Part shown: piece by piece, positions 46,276-58,756 of the stretch
Layout of the letters: each line of letters starts with the position of its first letter
Numbering within the stretch: the first letter of the stretch is position 1
Source: Heracleum sosnowskyi
Taxonomy: Eukaryota; Streptophyta; Magnoliopsida; Apiales; Apiaceae
Direction of reading: 5' to 3'
NCBI GenBank assembly: GCA_030848705.1
Contig: CM061238.1
Coordinates: forward strand, 52,863,133-52,927,132
DNA length: 64,000 bases
Made by a program: the position numbers and the translations under genes
Notes under the pieces: generated by a model
What the model saw: the letters and a program-made list of their open reading frames with translations, nothing else
Told to the model about the DNA's origin: nothing
Database searches by the model: none

Positions 46276-48669
46276 TTAAGCGGACTTTGGTACCCAAACT
46301 TGTTTGGGTCCTGAAGGTTTAGATACTTTAACAGGAATAACATTCAAGTTAGTCTTAACTTGTTTAACATTCATGCTTTCTGTGGGTTTGACATTATTAG
46401 TGCTATTGCTACCAGATGCATTCATCAACTTAAAATAAGCATGCATAATGTTGTATGTACATAGCAAACACTCTTTCTTACCACAGGATTCATGAGCATC
46501 AGACATGTCAAACATGTTATGCATTGCAGAAGTATCAGCAGTTTCTACTTTAACCTTTTTACATGCATGTGTAAGGTGTCTAGCAGAATTACAAATAGTG
46601 CACAACTTCCTAGATGCAATGGGAGAAGAAGAAACAATATTCTGATTAACAACATTCTTTTTCCCATTCCTGTTCTTTTTAGCCTTGATAACTAAGTCAC
46701 CTACTTCAGTTTTAGGTAATTCAGTTTTTACTGATTTCCTAGGCAACTTAGTCTTTACCTCTTTTTCCTTCACTAAATCCTCCTCAAGCAATTCTTGTCT
46801 TATGTATAAGTCATCCTCATGAAAAGGTTCTGAGAAGGGCTTGACAAAGACTGGACTGACCACATTCTTAAGAATGTGTGGAATATTCTTCCTGACAACA
46901 GTAGATGTCATAGGAAATTCCAAAATCTTTTTCCCAGCCTTTTTGGTGTAGTCAAGTCCTATAGAAGTCTTGTTCCGTATGGTCTGAGTATCAATGATCT
47001 CCTTAGCAATTAGGGCGGAATTCTTAAAAGCATTCAGTTTCAAATCTAACTCTGAAATCTGCTTCCTGAGGATAGTCTCTATCTCATCATTACACTTGAC
47101 CTTGTTTTCTAAGTACACATTCTTTTGCTTAAGATCTTCTAATATGACAGCTACAAGCTCTAGTTCTTCATTTTTATATTCTAGATTTTTAATCTTAAGA
47201 ACTAGTTTAGCATTTTCCATTTCTGATGCTAGCATGCTTGTGTGTACATTAAACAATTCTACACTAAGATCTTGCACAGTTTTCTTGTACTCGGAATTAT
47301 ACATGTCAATTGTTGTTAAGATAGGTACCTGAGATAATTGTGGTGATTCCTATGAAGAGTCAGCCATTAGGGCAACATTTACATACTCCTCATCTTCATC
47401 CGAATCAGTATCATCCCAGTGTTTTCCCTCTGCTGTATAAGCTTTCCCTTTCTGCCTTCCAGACAATGCCTCCAATTGTTTCAGCTTGGCATTCTCCTTC
47501 TTCAAATCCTCATAAGAGTCTTTCTTTTCATAGACATCTTTCTTGTCTCTTGCTTGATGACGCTTCCGACATTCAGTGGCGAAAGGCCCTAACTCATTGC
47601 AGTTGTAGCATCTTGATTTGCTTTTGTCAATCGAGCCAGTCTTGTAGCCTCCCTTAAAACCTGTACCAGGTGAATACTTGCTCTTCTGGAATCTGTTGGT
47701 TGAGCCCTTGAACTTGTACTTAGGGTTTCTCTTGAAACGAATGTGGCTAAACTTTGCAGCTAAGTACGTTATGGTTTTGTCTTCCATTTGCTCAAGCTCT
47801 TCTATGGTGTAGTAATCACTTTCATCAACACCCAGATTCACAGAATCCATTTCAGCTTCTATAATCACCTCCTTTCCAGCTCTAGGGGTTTGAACCTGAA
47901 TATCAGAAGTTGTTGGTTCATCCACTACAAGTGCTGCTGATCTCACAAGTGCACTGTGCTTGTTGTCCACTATCCCTAGTCCGTAGATTATCACTCGTTG
48001 TTCTTGTTCCATCTCATAAGTCTTCAACTTGCCATAGATCATCTCTAATGACATCTTTGTGAAGTCCATTCTTTCCCTTATGGATGATGACTTGTGTTCT
48101 ACATGATAGGGCAGCGTCATCATGAACTTCCTTTTTGTTTCTCTCAGTGGATAGGTTTTTCCTTTCATTGTCAATTCATTAAGAAGCTTAGTATATTTCT
48201 CAAAGACCTGAGTTATATTTTCTCCTGGAAGAGACCTAAAAGACTCATACTGAGAAGTCAGGATGTCCAATCTGTTTTCCTGCACGTCTTCAGTTCCTTC
48301 CATTATCAGATTTATGGTATCCCACATATGTTTCCCGCTTGTACAGTTCATCAACTGATAGCTCATTTCCTTGTCTGCGGAGTCTGCCAATATCAACATC
48401 AAACCTGTATCCAATCGAATCAGTTCTTTGTCAGAATTTGTGTACTCAGTGATATCCTTAAGTTGGGTGCCTTGAGGAATTCTTGTACCATCAGGAGCTG
48501 TAGATTCACTAACTGGTTTCATTGGTACAAACGGTCCGTTCTCTAATACGCCAATATACAACGGATTAGATGCCTTGATAAATAACAACATCTTCATCTT
48601 CCACAAACCGAAATCATCTCATGTAAACGGGGGAACTTTAATACCAGCGGTTGTCTTTGGAGCACTCAT
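46276..48669 (-). pseudogene. Element 2 gag
   Basis: Copia gag of about 797 codons starting MSAPKTTAGIKVPPFT (48669). UBN2-like N-terminal domain (FGLWKMKMLLFIKASNPLY, KHMWDTINLIMEGTEDVQEN), then a CCHC knuckle CYNCNELGPFATEC in which the His is Pro, an unusual loss in a zinc ligand. A coiled coil follows (47300-47000), then knuckle CTICNSARHLTHACKK and a C-terminal CGKKECLLCTYNIMH. It ends VWVPKSA-stop at 46276. In-frame stops: TGA at codon 17, and TAG after ALMADSS (47350). Both halves are in one frame. Confidence 0.92.
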
Positions 48670-48815
48670 GGTTTCTGAAAATTTCAAATTGTTTAAAATT
48701 CAAGAAATTCCAATCAAAAGAAAAATTTTGAAAGTTAAAAAATTTGCTTCGAATTTTCAAGCTATGTTTGATTTTGGTCTCATTCACCAGATCTGATTTG
48801 TACGTCAATCAAGTA

Positions 48816-48827
48816 GCTCTGATACCA
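48816..48827 (-). other. Primer-binding site of element 2
   Basis: The minus strand reads TGGTATCAGAGC, 2 nt from the 5' LTR end; complementary to initiator-Met tRNA. Confidence 0.95.
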
Positions 48828-48829
48828 AT

Positions 48830-49933
48830 TGTTAGGTCCAAAGTATCGTAGAAGGGGGGGTTGAATACGATACCTACAAATTATTCAATTTCGTTCGCGG
48901 ATAAATCATTCAGTTCAACTACGAAATCAAATACACCAAATCAAACCAAGAGTCGGGGAATATATCTTTTTATAAATATAAACCTCGAGGGGGCTACAAT
49001 TTCTAATCCGTAGATTAGCTTCAATGAGTTCTAGGTTATACAGATTCAATACAATGATAGAATTCTGAGCTCTATTAAATTCTCTGATAAATCTCTCTGG
49101 CTCAAACTCTCTCCTCGTAACTTCTTCTGTGAAAAATAACCTGACTGAAGAAGACACACTTCTCTCTTAGTAATTGTAGACTTGTTTTAGAAAAACCATC
49201 GAACCAAAAGTAATTGAATATTCTTGGCCGTTGGATCTTCATCAACCTGACAACAAAGTCACATCTTCACCTGCTTTCAAATTAGAAAACTATCGAATGT
49301 TTAAAGTCAAATTTCCATCGATGGTTTTTTAATAAAAACTATCGAATGAGAATTTAACTCACATTAGATTTCTTATAGTTTTCTTGAATCACATTCGATG
49401 GTTTTCTAAATAGAAAAACCATCGAATTCTTTTCTCGTCTTAGACTTTTTAGAAAAGCTTCTGAGTTCCAGGGTGTTTCAGTTTTAGACTGTATCAATTT
49501 CTTCTGAGACGATAAAACAACTTGATCTTTTTAAGTGTCGTTAACTAGTGCAACTGGTCTGGTTCACAGATGAATAACACTTGATCAATTCTTCTATGTC
49601 TTCAATTCAATGCTGTTGATAAGTCCTTTGTCGATCTGGTTGCCTCAAATAATTCACTGGAATCGTGTGGTACTAACCCTAAATCATTCACATACTTCTG
49701 TAGTCTTGAAAATCTTGTTTCTTTGATTGTCACTGAGGCTTGAACATTTTCATGAACTTCTTTCCGTGACCTGTTTACGGACTTCAAGAATACATACCGT
49801 ATTTTGATTTTTTGAGTTTACCTTTTCTTCTTTGATTCTGGATTCCTGTGCTTCTGTTAATATTATTGTTTGTCTTGTCCTTTGTTGAGTTGTAGTTATC
49901 TCTTTTACATCTTATGTTACATTATGCTTTACA
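48830..49933 (-). repeat. Element 2 5' LTR
   Basis: 1,104 bp, the counterpart of 36619-37734 with few differences by eye. Stem GTATCGTA/TACGATAC (48843-48850 with 48866-48873) around a GAAGGGGGGGTTGAA loop near the inner end. It also contains the 61-codon frame (49787-49602). Confidence 0.95.
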
Positions 49934-50435
49934 ATCTCCTCCTTGTTTCTCCACATTCTCCCCCTTAGTTGAGGAATCCTCTACATATTTGACTTGAGTC
50001 GCATCAGGATTAACCTCACTTCTTCCCCTTATAGCTCCTTGATCACCTCCATTTCCTCCAACATCATCCTCATCCACATCATTATCAGCATCACCCTCAA
50101 AGAATTTCTTCTGTTCAACATTGGGTTGATGTGAATTCTTGATCATGTTATACAAGTGCTTCATCCCTTCATTAAGATGCTCCATCCCTCCTTCTATCCT
50201 TGACATCCTTTCTTCATTAAATTTTTGATTTTCATCAGCTGTTTGCAGGATAAGTTAACCTTGGCAGAAATGGTAGCAATCTCCTTGACACTCTCTGATA
50301 TCTGAGTATTTGAAGTTGTAAGATCAGAGATGTCTGAAGCCACAAGTACTTGAGACTGTTGGATGGCATTCAGCTTCGGGAGTAGAGTACTTTGAAGGTG
50401 GTGTTTAGTCTTTGAAAAAATTTAACATGAGTAGT
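49934..50435 (-). pseudogene. Element 0 third ORF, middle part
   Basis: The 502-bp segment between elements 2 and 3. On the minus strand it encodes a helical stretch (SRIEGGMEHLNEGMKHLYNM), then NQ/acidic sequence with FEGDADNDVDEDDVGG and VEDSSTKGENVE, which corresponds to VEDYSTKGEKVGE in element 3. A shift or stop near 50210-50250 separates an upstream coiled coil (SNTQISESVKEIATISAKVN). It continues into 36618 once element 2 is removed. Confidence 0.75.
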
Positions 50436-51548
50436 TGTAAAGCATAATGTAACATAAGATGAAACAGAGATAACTACAACTCAACAAAGGACAAGACAGA
50501 CAATAATATTAACAAAAACACAGGAATCCAGAATCAAAGAAGATAAGGTAAACTCAAAAAATCAAAATACGTTATGTATTCATGAAGTCCGTAAACAGGT
50601 CACGGAAAGAAGTTCATGAAAATGTTCAAGCCTCAGTGACAGCAAAAGAAACAAGACTTTCAAGACGACAGAAGTATGTGAATGATTTAGGGTTAGTACC
50701 ACAGGATTCCAGTGATTTAATCGAAGCAACCAGATCAACAAAGGACTTATCAACAGCACTGAATTGAAGACATAAAAGAAGAATTGATCAAGTGTTATTC
50801 ATCTGTGAACCAGACCAGTTGTACTAGGTGACGGCACTTAAAAAGACCAGGTTGTTTTATCGTCTCAGAAGAAATTGATACAGTCTAAAACTGAAACACC
50901 CTGGAGCTCAAGAGATTTATTAAAGGATAAAAGACAAGGAAATGATTCGATAGTTTTTCTATTTAGAAAACTATCGAATGATATAAAAAGTGATTCTCAG
51001 AAAACCATTTAGATCAATTTTACATTCGATAGTTTTGAATTAAAAACTATCGAATGGAAAATTGATTTAATCCATTCGATGGTTTTCTCAAATGGAGCAG
51101 GTGGAAAGTAATACTTTGATGATCAGTTGATGAAGATCCAACGGCCAGGAATTATCCAATTCTTTTGGTTCGATGGTTTTTCAAATGAAGACTAAATAGA
51201 GTTTGAAGAACTGTTCTTCTTCAGTTAAGGCAGAACACAGAAAGATCATTTACGAGGAGAGAGTTCTTGACAGAGAAATTTACAGAGAATTTAACATAGC
51301 TCAGAATTCTATTATTGTAGTGATTGTGTTTAACCTGAACTCATTGTAGCTAATCCTATGGATTAGAATTTGTAGCACCCTTCGTGGTTTATATTTATAA
51401 AACGATATATTCCCCGACTCGTGTTTTGATTTGGAGTATTTGATTTTGAACTATATCACAAATAATTATCCGTGAACGAAATCGAAGAATTTGTGAGTAT
51501 CGTATTCAACCCCCCCCCCCCCCCTTCTACGATACTTTGGACCTAACA
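50436..51548 (+). repeat. Element 3 5' LTR
   Basis: 1,113 bp, TGTAAAGCAT...GGACCTAACA. Features: a 61-codon frame at 50582-50767; inverted repeats 50945-50979 and 51023-51056 built on TTCGATAGTTTT; a damaged TATA region near 51189-51200 (GACTAAATAG where the 3' LTR has GACTATAAATAG); and a terminal hairpin 51496-51536 with a poly-C loop. Confidence 0.95.
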
Positions 51549-51550
51549 AT

Positions 51551-51562
51551 TGGTATCAGAGC
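51551..51562 (+). other. Primer-binding site of element 3
   Basis: TGGTATCAGAGC, 2 nt after the 5' LTR; complementary to the 3' end of initiator-Met tRNA. Confidence 0.95.
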
Positions 51563-51705
51563 TACTTGATTGACGCACAAATCAGATCCGGTGAATGAGA
51601 CCAAAATCAAACATAGCTTGAAAATTTGAAGCAATTTTTTTAACTTTCAAAAAATTTCATTTGATTTTAATTTCTTGAATTTTAAACAATTTGAAATTTT
51701 CTACC

Positions 51706-54096
51706 ATGAGTGCTCCAAAGACAACAACAGGTATCAAGGTGCCCCCGTTTACAAGAGATGACTTTGGTCTGTGGAAAATGAAAATGCTATTATTTATAAA
51801 GGCATCAAATCCTTTGTATCTTGGCATACTGGAGAATGGACCATTTGTACCAATGAAATCAATTGAAGAATCTACAACTCCAGATGGTACTAGAGTTCCT
51901 AGAAGTTCTATTCCTAAGGAATTATCTGAGTACACTGATACAGATAAATAATTGATTAGATTGGATACAGGTCTGATGCTTATATTGACAGACTCCGTAG
52001 ACAAAGAGATGAGCTATCAGATAATGAGTTGTACAAGCGGGAAGCACATGTGGGATACCATCAATCTAATAATGGAAGGAACTGAAGATGTGCAGGAAAA
52101 TAGATTGGACATCCTGACTTCTCAGTATGAGTCATTTAGGTCTCAACCAGGAGAAAGTATAACTCAGGTCTTTGAGAAATTTACTAAGCTTCTGAATGAA
52201 TTGGCAATGAAAGGAAAGACCTATCCTCTGAGAGAATCAAACAGGAAGTTCATGATGACGCTGCCCCACCATGTAGAACATAAGTCATCATCCATAAGGG
52301 AAAGAGTAGACTTCACAAAGATGTCATTAGAGATGATCTATGGCAAGTTGAAGACTTATGAGATGGAACAGGTACAGAGAGTAATAATCTACGGACAAGG
52401 GACAGTGGACAACAAGAGTACTGCACTTACAAGATCAGCCGCACTTGTAGTGGATGAACCAACAACTTCTGAAGTTCAGGTTCAGATCCCTAGAGCTGGA
52501 AAGGAGGTGATAATAGAAGCTGAGATGGATTCTGCAAATCTGGGTGTTGATGAAAGTGTCTACTACACCCTAGAAGAGCTTGAGCAAATGGAAGACAAAA
52601 CCATGGCGTACTTAGCTGCAAAGTTTAGCCACATTCGTTTCAAAAGAAACCCTAAGTACAAGTTCAAGGGACCAACCAACAGATTTCAGAAAAGAAATTA
52701 TTCACCAAGTACAGGAATTAAGGGGGGCTACAAGACAGGCATGATTGATAGAAGCAAGTCAAGATGCTACAACTGCAATGAGATAGGGCATTTTGCTACT
52801 GAATGCCAGAAGCCTCGTCAAGCAAGAGACAAGAAAGGTGGTTATGATAGAAAGGATTCTTATGATGAGTTGAAGAAAGAAAATGCTAGGTTGAAACAAC
52901 AACTGGAAAACTCATCTGGAAAGCAGAAAGGGAGAGCTTATATAGCTGAGGGTAAAAGCTGGGATGATACTGATTCGGATGAAGAGCAAGAGTATGTGAA
53001 CATGGCCCTGATGGCAGACTCTTCAGAGGAATCACCTCAATCATCACAGGTACCTATCCTAACTACAATTGACATGTCTAATTCTGAGTTCAAGAAAACT
53101 GTGCAAGACTTAAGTGTTGAATTGTTTAATGTACACACAAGCATGCTAGCATCTGAAATTGAAAATGCTAAACTAGTTCAAAAGGTTAAGGATTTAGAAT
53201 CTAGAAATCAAGAACTAGAGCTTGTAAGTGTCACTATAGAAAGTCTGAAACAGAGGATTGAGTACTTAGACAACAAGGTCAAGTGTAATGAAGAGATAGA
53301 GACTATCCTGAGGAAGCAGATTTCTGACCTAGAGTTGAAACTGAACGCTTATAAGAACTCTGCCCTGATTCAAAAGGAAATAATTGATAATCAAACCATA
53401 GGGAAGATGACTGCAATAGGTCTAGACTATAGGAAGAAAGCTGGCAAGAAAGTTTTGGAATTTCCTCAGACACCTAAACCTGTCAAGAAGAATATTCCAC
53501 ATGTTCTCAAGAATGTGAGCTGTCCAGTTTTTGTTAAGCCTATGTCAGGACTTTTTGAAGAAGGAGACTTAGTCATAACACAAGAATTGCTTGAGGAGGA
53601 TGTAAGGAAAGAAGAGGAAGAGTCAACTGAGTTGCCTAGGAAGTCAGTGATTAAAGAAAAACCTAAAACTGAGATAGGCAGCAAGGTTAGAAAGAACAAG
53701 AAAAACAGGAATGAGAAGCTGAATGTAGTTAATCAGAATATTGTTAATACATCTCCCATTGCATCTAGGAAGTTGTGTGCTACTTGTAATTCTGCTAATC
53801 ACCTTACACATGCATGTAAAAAGGTTAAAGTAGAAACTTCTGTCACTTCTGGATTGCATAACATGTCTGACATGCCTGAACTTCATGAACCCTGTGGAAA
53901 GAAAGAGTGCTTACTGTGTTCATACAATATCATGCATGCTTATTTTAAGTTAATGAATGCATCTGGTAGCACTAATAATGAAACTCCCACAGTTAACATG
54001 AAAGGAAAAGGTGTTAAGACATAATTAAATGTTACTCCTGTTAAAGCCCCTAAACCTTACGGACCCAAACATGTTTGGGCACCAAAGTCCGCTTAA
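51706..54096 (+). pseudogene. Element 3 gag
   Basis: Gag of about 796 codons from MSAPKTTTGIKVPPFTRDD. N-terminal UBN2-like domain (FGLWKMKMLLFIKASNPLYL, GKHMWDTINLIMEG), Lys-rich linker, intact CCHC knuckle CYNCNEIGHFATEC (about 52768-52809), coiled coil (53090-53370), second knuckle CATCNSANHLTHACKK (about 53780) and a CGKKECLLCSYNIMHAYFK block. It ends VWAPKSA-TAA at 54094-54096. Two in-frame stops: TAA at 51949-51951 before LIRLDTGLM, and TAA at 54022-54024. Nucleocapsid protein that packages element RNA in virus-like particles, by family. Confidence 0.93.
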
Positions 54097-54107
54097 TCGA
54101 TCTGTGA

Positions 54108-57100
54108 TTGCAGGGCAAAGTACAAAGTGCAAATGTGATATGGATACTGGATAGTGGCTGTTCCAGACATATGACAGGAGAAGAGTCCCTGATGACAGAT
54201 GTGTTTAAGAAGACCGGCCCAATAGTTACCTTTGGAGATGACAACAAGGGATTCACTACGGGATATGGTAATCTGAAGATTGGAAATGTCATTGTTGAAA
54301 ACATCTCTCTTGTGGAAGGATTAAAACACAATCTGCTAAGTATCAGTCAGTTCTGTGACAAAGGATACAATGTGGATTTCAGAAAAGACAAATGCTTGAT
54401 CTCAAACAGGAAGGATGAGAAGCTTGCTCTACTGGGAGTAAGAAAAGGAAATTTGTTCATAGCTGACTTAAGTTCTACCAGTGAAGGAACAATTAAATGT
54501 TTCTATGGAAAGGCTTCTTCAGAACAAAGTTGGTTATGGCACAAGAAGCTCTCACATCTGAACTTCAAAACTATGAACTCTTTGGTAAAGAGAGAGTTAG
54601 TGAGAGGGTTGCCCCTGATGGAATTCAATCAGGAGGGACTGTGTGAAGCATGTGAAAAAGGGAAGTCGAAGAAAGCGTCTCATGGAAGCAAAGGAATGAC
54701 AAGAATTGCTGAACCATTACAACTGATTCATATGGATTTATTTGGTCCAGTCAATGTTATGTCACTTTTAAGAAAAAGATATGCATTGGTGATGGTGGAT
54801 GACTACTCCAAGTACACGTGGGTGTTGTTGATACAATCAAAGGATGAAGCAACACAACTAATCATTGATCACATCAAGAAGATAGAAGTGGAAGCTAAGC
54901 TACCTGTGCGGACAATCAGATCAGACAATGGAACTGAATTCAAGAATGCAGTTCTTAATGATTTCTGCTCAGAGAAAGGAATATCAAGACAGTTTTCAGC
55001 ACCAAGAACTCCTCAACAGAATGGAGTAGTGGAAAGGAAGAACAGGACCTTGGTTGAAGCAGCAAGGACCATGTTGAATGAAGCAAAACTTCCCACTTAC
55101 TTTTGGGCTGAAGCAGTGAACACGGCTTGCTACACTTAGAATCGAACCCTGATCAACAAAGATCATGAAAAGACTCCATATGAGTTAATGGCCAACAAGA
55201 AACCAACACTGAAGTACTTTCATGTGTTTGGTGCAAAGTGCTTTGTACTTAAAGATGGAGAACATCTAGGCAAGTTTGATGCCAAAGCAGAAGAAGGCAT
55301 TTTTCTGGGCTATTCTCCGGTATCTAAGGCTTACAGGGTATATGTGATTGAAGATAAGAAGGTGTTGGAAAGATTTAATGTAACATTTGACGACACCAAA
55401 AGACCAGGCCTGCAAACTAGAAAGAACTCTGAATCCTTGGTATTTGAAAATCTATCAGGAGATCTCTCTGACAATGAAGAAGAACCTGAAGTTGTTATAG
55501 TTATTAATAATAATCATGATGATAATGATTCTGGACCAAGTGGTGATAGTGGTGGACATACTCAAACTACTACTGGATCCACTAGTCAATCAACAGGGTC
55601 AACAGATCATACCGTCAACAACTCAGGGGGAGCAGGAGAAGGATCAACTAGTCACACTCCACAACATCTAGAACAAGGAGAATCATCAAGATCGCATCTG
55701 CCAAGACAAAGGGTATGGAATAGAGATCATCCCTTTCAGTTGATCATTGGTGATCCGGACACAGGAGTGAGAACTAGAAGAACATCACAAAATGAATGTC
55801 ACTATTCTGGGTTTCTTTCAGAAACAGAACCTAAGAAAGTTGAAGATGCTCTAGATGATCCAGATTGGGTGATTGCTATGCAAGAGGAACTCAATCAGTT
55901 TGAAAGGCAGAAAGTTTGGAAGCTGGTACCCAGGCCTAAAGGGAAATCTGTTATTGGAACAAGATGGGTATTCAGAAATAAGTTGGACGAAGATGGCATT
56001 GTAACGAGAAACAAAGCCAGACTGGTTGCTAAAGGTTACTCTCAAGAAGAGGGTATAGATTATGATGAAACCTATGCACCAGTAGCAAGACTTGAGGCCA
56101 TCAGAATGTTTCTGGCATTCGCAGCACATTCCAATTACAAGGTATATCAGATGGATGTGAAGAGTGCTTTTCTGAACGGGGAGTTAGAAGAAGAAGTGTA
56201 TGTGGAAAACCTCCAGGTTTTGAGGATTCAAAACTGGTAGACTTTGTGTACTTTCTATTCAAAGCTCTCTATGGACTCAAACAAGCTCCAAGGACATGGT
56301 TTGACACTCTCTCTGAATTCTTACTTGAAAATGATTTTACAAGAGGTGTTGTAGACAAGACTCTCTTTTTCAAAAATCATAAAAATGATTTGATATTGGT
56401 GCAAGTATATGTTGATGACATAATATTTTGTTCTACTAATGATGATCTATGCAAGAGATTTGCTAAGTTAATGCAGAGTCGTTATGAAATGAGCATGATG
56501 GGTGAATTCTCTTTCTTCCTTGGACTGCAAGTATACCAAAGACAAGATGGTATATTCATTTGTCAGTCCAAGTACATCAAAGATCTTCTTAAGAAGTATC
56601 AAATGGAAGACTCATCTACAGCAAAGACTCCTATGCCAACTGCCACTAAGCTTGATAAGGATGAAACTGGTAAGAAGGTTGACATCACAGGCTACAGAGG
56701 TATGATAGGCTCATTACTTTATCTCACTGCAAGTAGACCAGATATAATGTTTGCAACATGCTTGTGTGCTAGGTTTCAGTTTGATCCTAAAGAATCTCAT
56801 CTAATAGCTGTTAAGCGAATATTTAGATATCTTAAGGGGACTCCAAATCTTGGAATTTGGTACCCTAAAGATACAGGATTTGATCTTATTGGATACATAG
56901 ACTCTGATTTTGCAGGTTGTAAGATTGATCGGAAGAGTACTTCAGGAAGCTGTCAGTTTCTTGGAAGAAGGTTAGTTTCCTGGTATAGCAAGAAGCAGCA
57001 TTCAGTGTCCACATCAACAGCTGAGGCTGAATACATTGTTGCTGGTAGCTGCTGTGCTCAGATCTTGTGGATGAGAAACCAACTCCGTGACTATGGGCTT

Positions 57101-57353
57101 TTGTTGACAAAGATTCCAATATTTTGTGACAACACAAGTGCCATAACAATCTCTAACAACCCAGTGCAACACTCGAGGACGAAGCACATCGACATCAGGT
57201 ATCATTTTATCCGAGCATGTCATGAACGGAACTGTGGAGTTACATTTTGTACCCACAGAGGAACAAATTGCTGACATCTTTACTAAACCGCTTGATGATT
57301 CCACTTTTTCAAAGTTGGTTGGTGAACTTGGGATGTTAAATCTTTCTAATTGA
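54108..57353 (+). pseudogene. Element 3 pol (PR-INT-RT-RNase H)
   Basis: Opens at TTGCAGGGC, 11 bases after the gag stop and in the -1 frame. Protease WILDSGCSRHMTG; integrase zinc region WHKKLSHLNFKTMN with CEACEKGK, catalytic D-D-E in HMDLFGPVN, RSDNGTEF, VVERKNRTL; RT with KSVIGTRWVFRNKLDEDG, MDVKSAFLNGELEEEVYVE, LYGLKQAPRTWFDTL and YVDDIIFCS; RNase H with SDFAGCKIDRKSTSG, STAEAEYIVAGSCCAQ and CDNTSAITI, ending GELGMLNLSN. Lesions: TAG for Gln at about 55137 (CYT-stop), a frameshift near 56205 next to YVE, and a 2-nt loss near 57213 after YHFIR. Catalytic motifs are intact. Copia order (integrase before RT) is clear. Confidence 0.95.
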
Positions 57354-58756
57354 TTTTGATTAGAAGTCAGTAACTGCAGATAGTCCTAGTGAATACACGA
57401 GTTTAAGAATTTCCATATCCTTAGGACTCGTGAATTTATTTTTTGGAGCAATTCTCGTAGTTAGGATTATTGTACTAATTTTATGTCATAATTATGGATG
57501 ATATATCTTCTGGAATTTAATTGGTTATTAATTCTAAAAATTATTTAGGTGCTAATATTTGTTCTAAATATTCAAGCATCTATTTAATTTGAATTAATTT
57601 ACTTTGTATTTAACATTGTAGATTAATGCAGCATAATTTATTGGATTTTAATTGGTCAATATCATTTAATGATATTTAGTCGATTTTATTCTAAGTAAAT
57701 TGTGAATTTACTGTTAACAATTGATTTTGATAAATTTTAAAAGATTTATTCAAAATAAAACTTGACAGGAAATACAAAAGTTTTTGAATTTTAGAACAAG
57801 AACAGGTTTTAAAATTTGAAAAGAAGCAAAAAATATCGAATTACATAATTCGATAAATTTTTCAAGTACAAGATAAAAACTATCGAAACCTTTTTTCGAT
57901 GGTTTTTTGAAAGGAAAAGAAAATATATCGAAGTTATTATTCGATGATTTTTGATAGTTAATGAAATTACATCGAATTGAATTTAATGAAATTAAATATC
58001 TAAATTCTCGATGCTTTTTATAAAGATTTTCGATAGTTTTTCAGTTTTTAAAGGAAACAGAGTTCTATAGTTTTTCATCAAAACGTTTTACATTCTGTTT
58101 TTCAAAACGTTCGATAGTTTTCCAAAAAATATCGAACGACAATTGACAGTTTTGCCCCTAAATGAAAAATATCGAACGTACTTTTTAAAACTATCGAACA
58201 AAGAAAGACAAAAATACCCCTAATAAATCAGTAAGTATTTAAATAGCACTTAAACGTTTTCTTCTTCTTATTTTTTACAGATTTAAGGTGCAATACAAAT
58301 ACTTACATATATTGTCGAAGAAGAACATCCAAAAACTCGATAATTTTCAAATTTAACCAAGAATTAGATGCAGTAACTTCAGTTTTACAGTGATCTCAGT
58401 TTCAAATAGTGAAATTCCTGTACTTTGTGTCATCTGTGTATTCAATTGTGGTTGTGGTTAAAGAAAACTATCGAAAACAAACTTCTTTTCGAACCTTAAC
58501 TGAGTAAAATTGTTCTTGGATAGTACTTTTTCATTGAGATCAGTTTCTGTTGAAGCCAGTTTCAATTAAAATTACTTTTCCTGATTTAGAAAATTAGCGT
58601 TCTTAATTTGGGAGTTTTTTTTACTTGTTCGAAATTTGTTAAGTGATAAAGAGGGTTATTTTTGGAAAAGTTTGATTAATTAGAAATAATTAATTAAATT
58701 TAGAGTAAAAAAATAGTTTTGGTTTATTTAAATTTTCTAGAAAGTGTGAAAATACA
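57354..58756 (+). other. Element 3 spacer between pol and third ORF
   Basis: 1.4 kb without coding content. The first half is AT-rich; 57830-58480 carries many ATCGAA and TCGATAGTTTT words in both orientations, as in element 2. Since the third ORF starts about 1.4 kb beyond the pol stop, it must be expressed by splicing, an internal promoter or another route. No clear promoter was identified. Confidence 0.75.

Larger units (their letters stand above)
36619..49933 (-). mobile_element. SIRE-like Ty1/copia element 2 (full length)
   Basis: 13,315 bp on the minus strand, flanked by a perfect 5-bp target duplication ATCTC (36614-36618 and 49934-49938). The 5' LTR is 48830-49933, the 3' LTR 36619-37734, the primer-binding site 48816-48827 and the polypurine tract 37735-37748. 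Order of genes: gag, pol, spacer of about 1.4 kb, third ORF. It is inserted in the third ORF of element 0. The coding part has numerous stops and shifts although the LTRs remain very similar. Same family as element 3. Confidence 0.95.
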
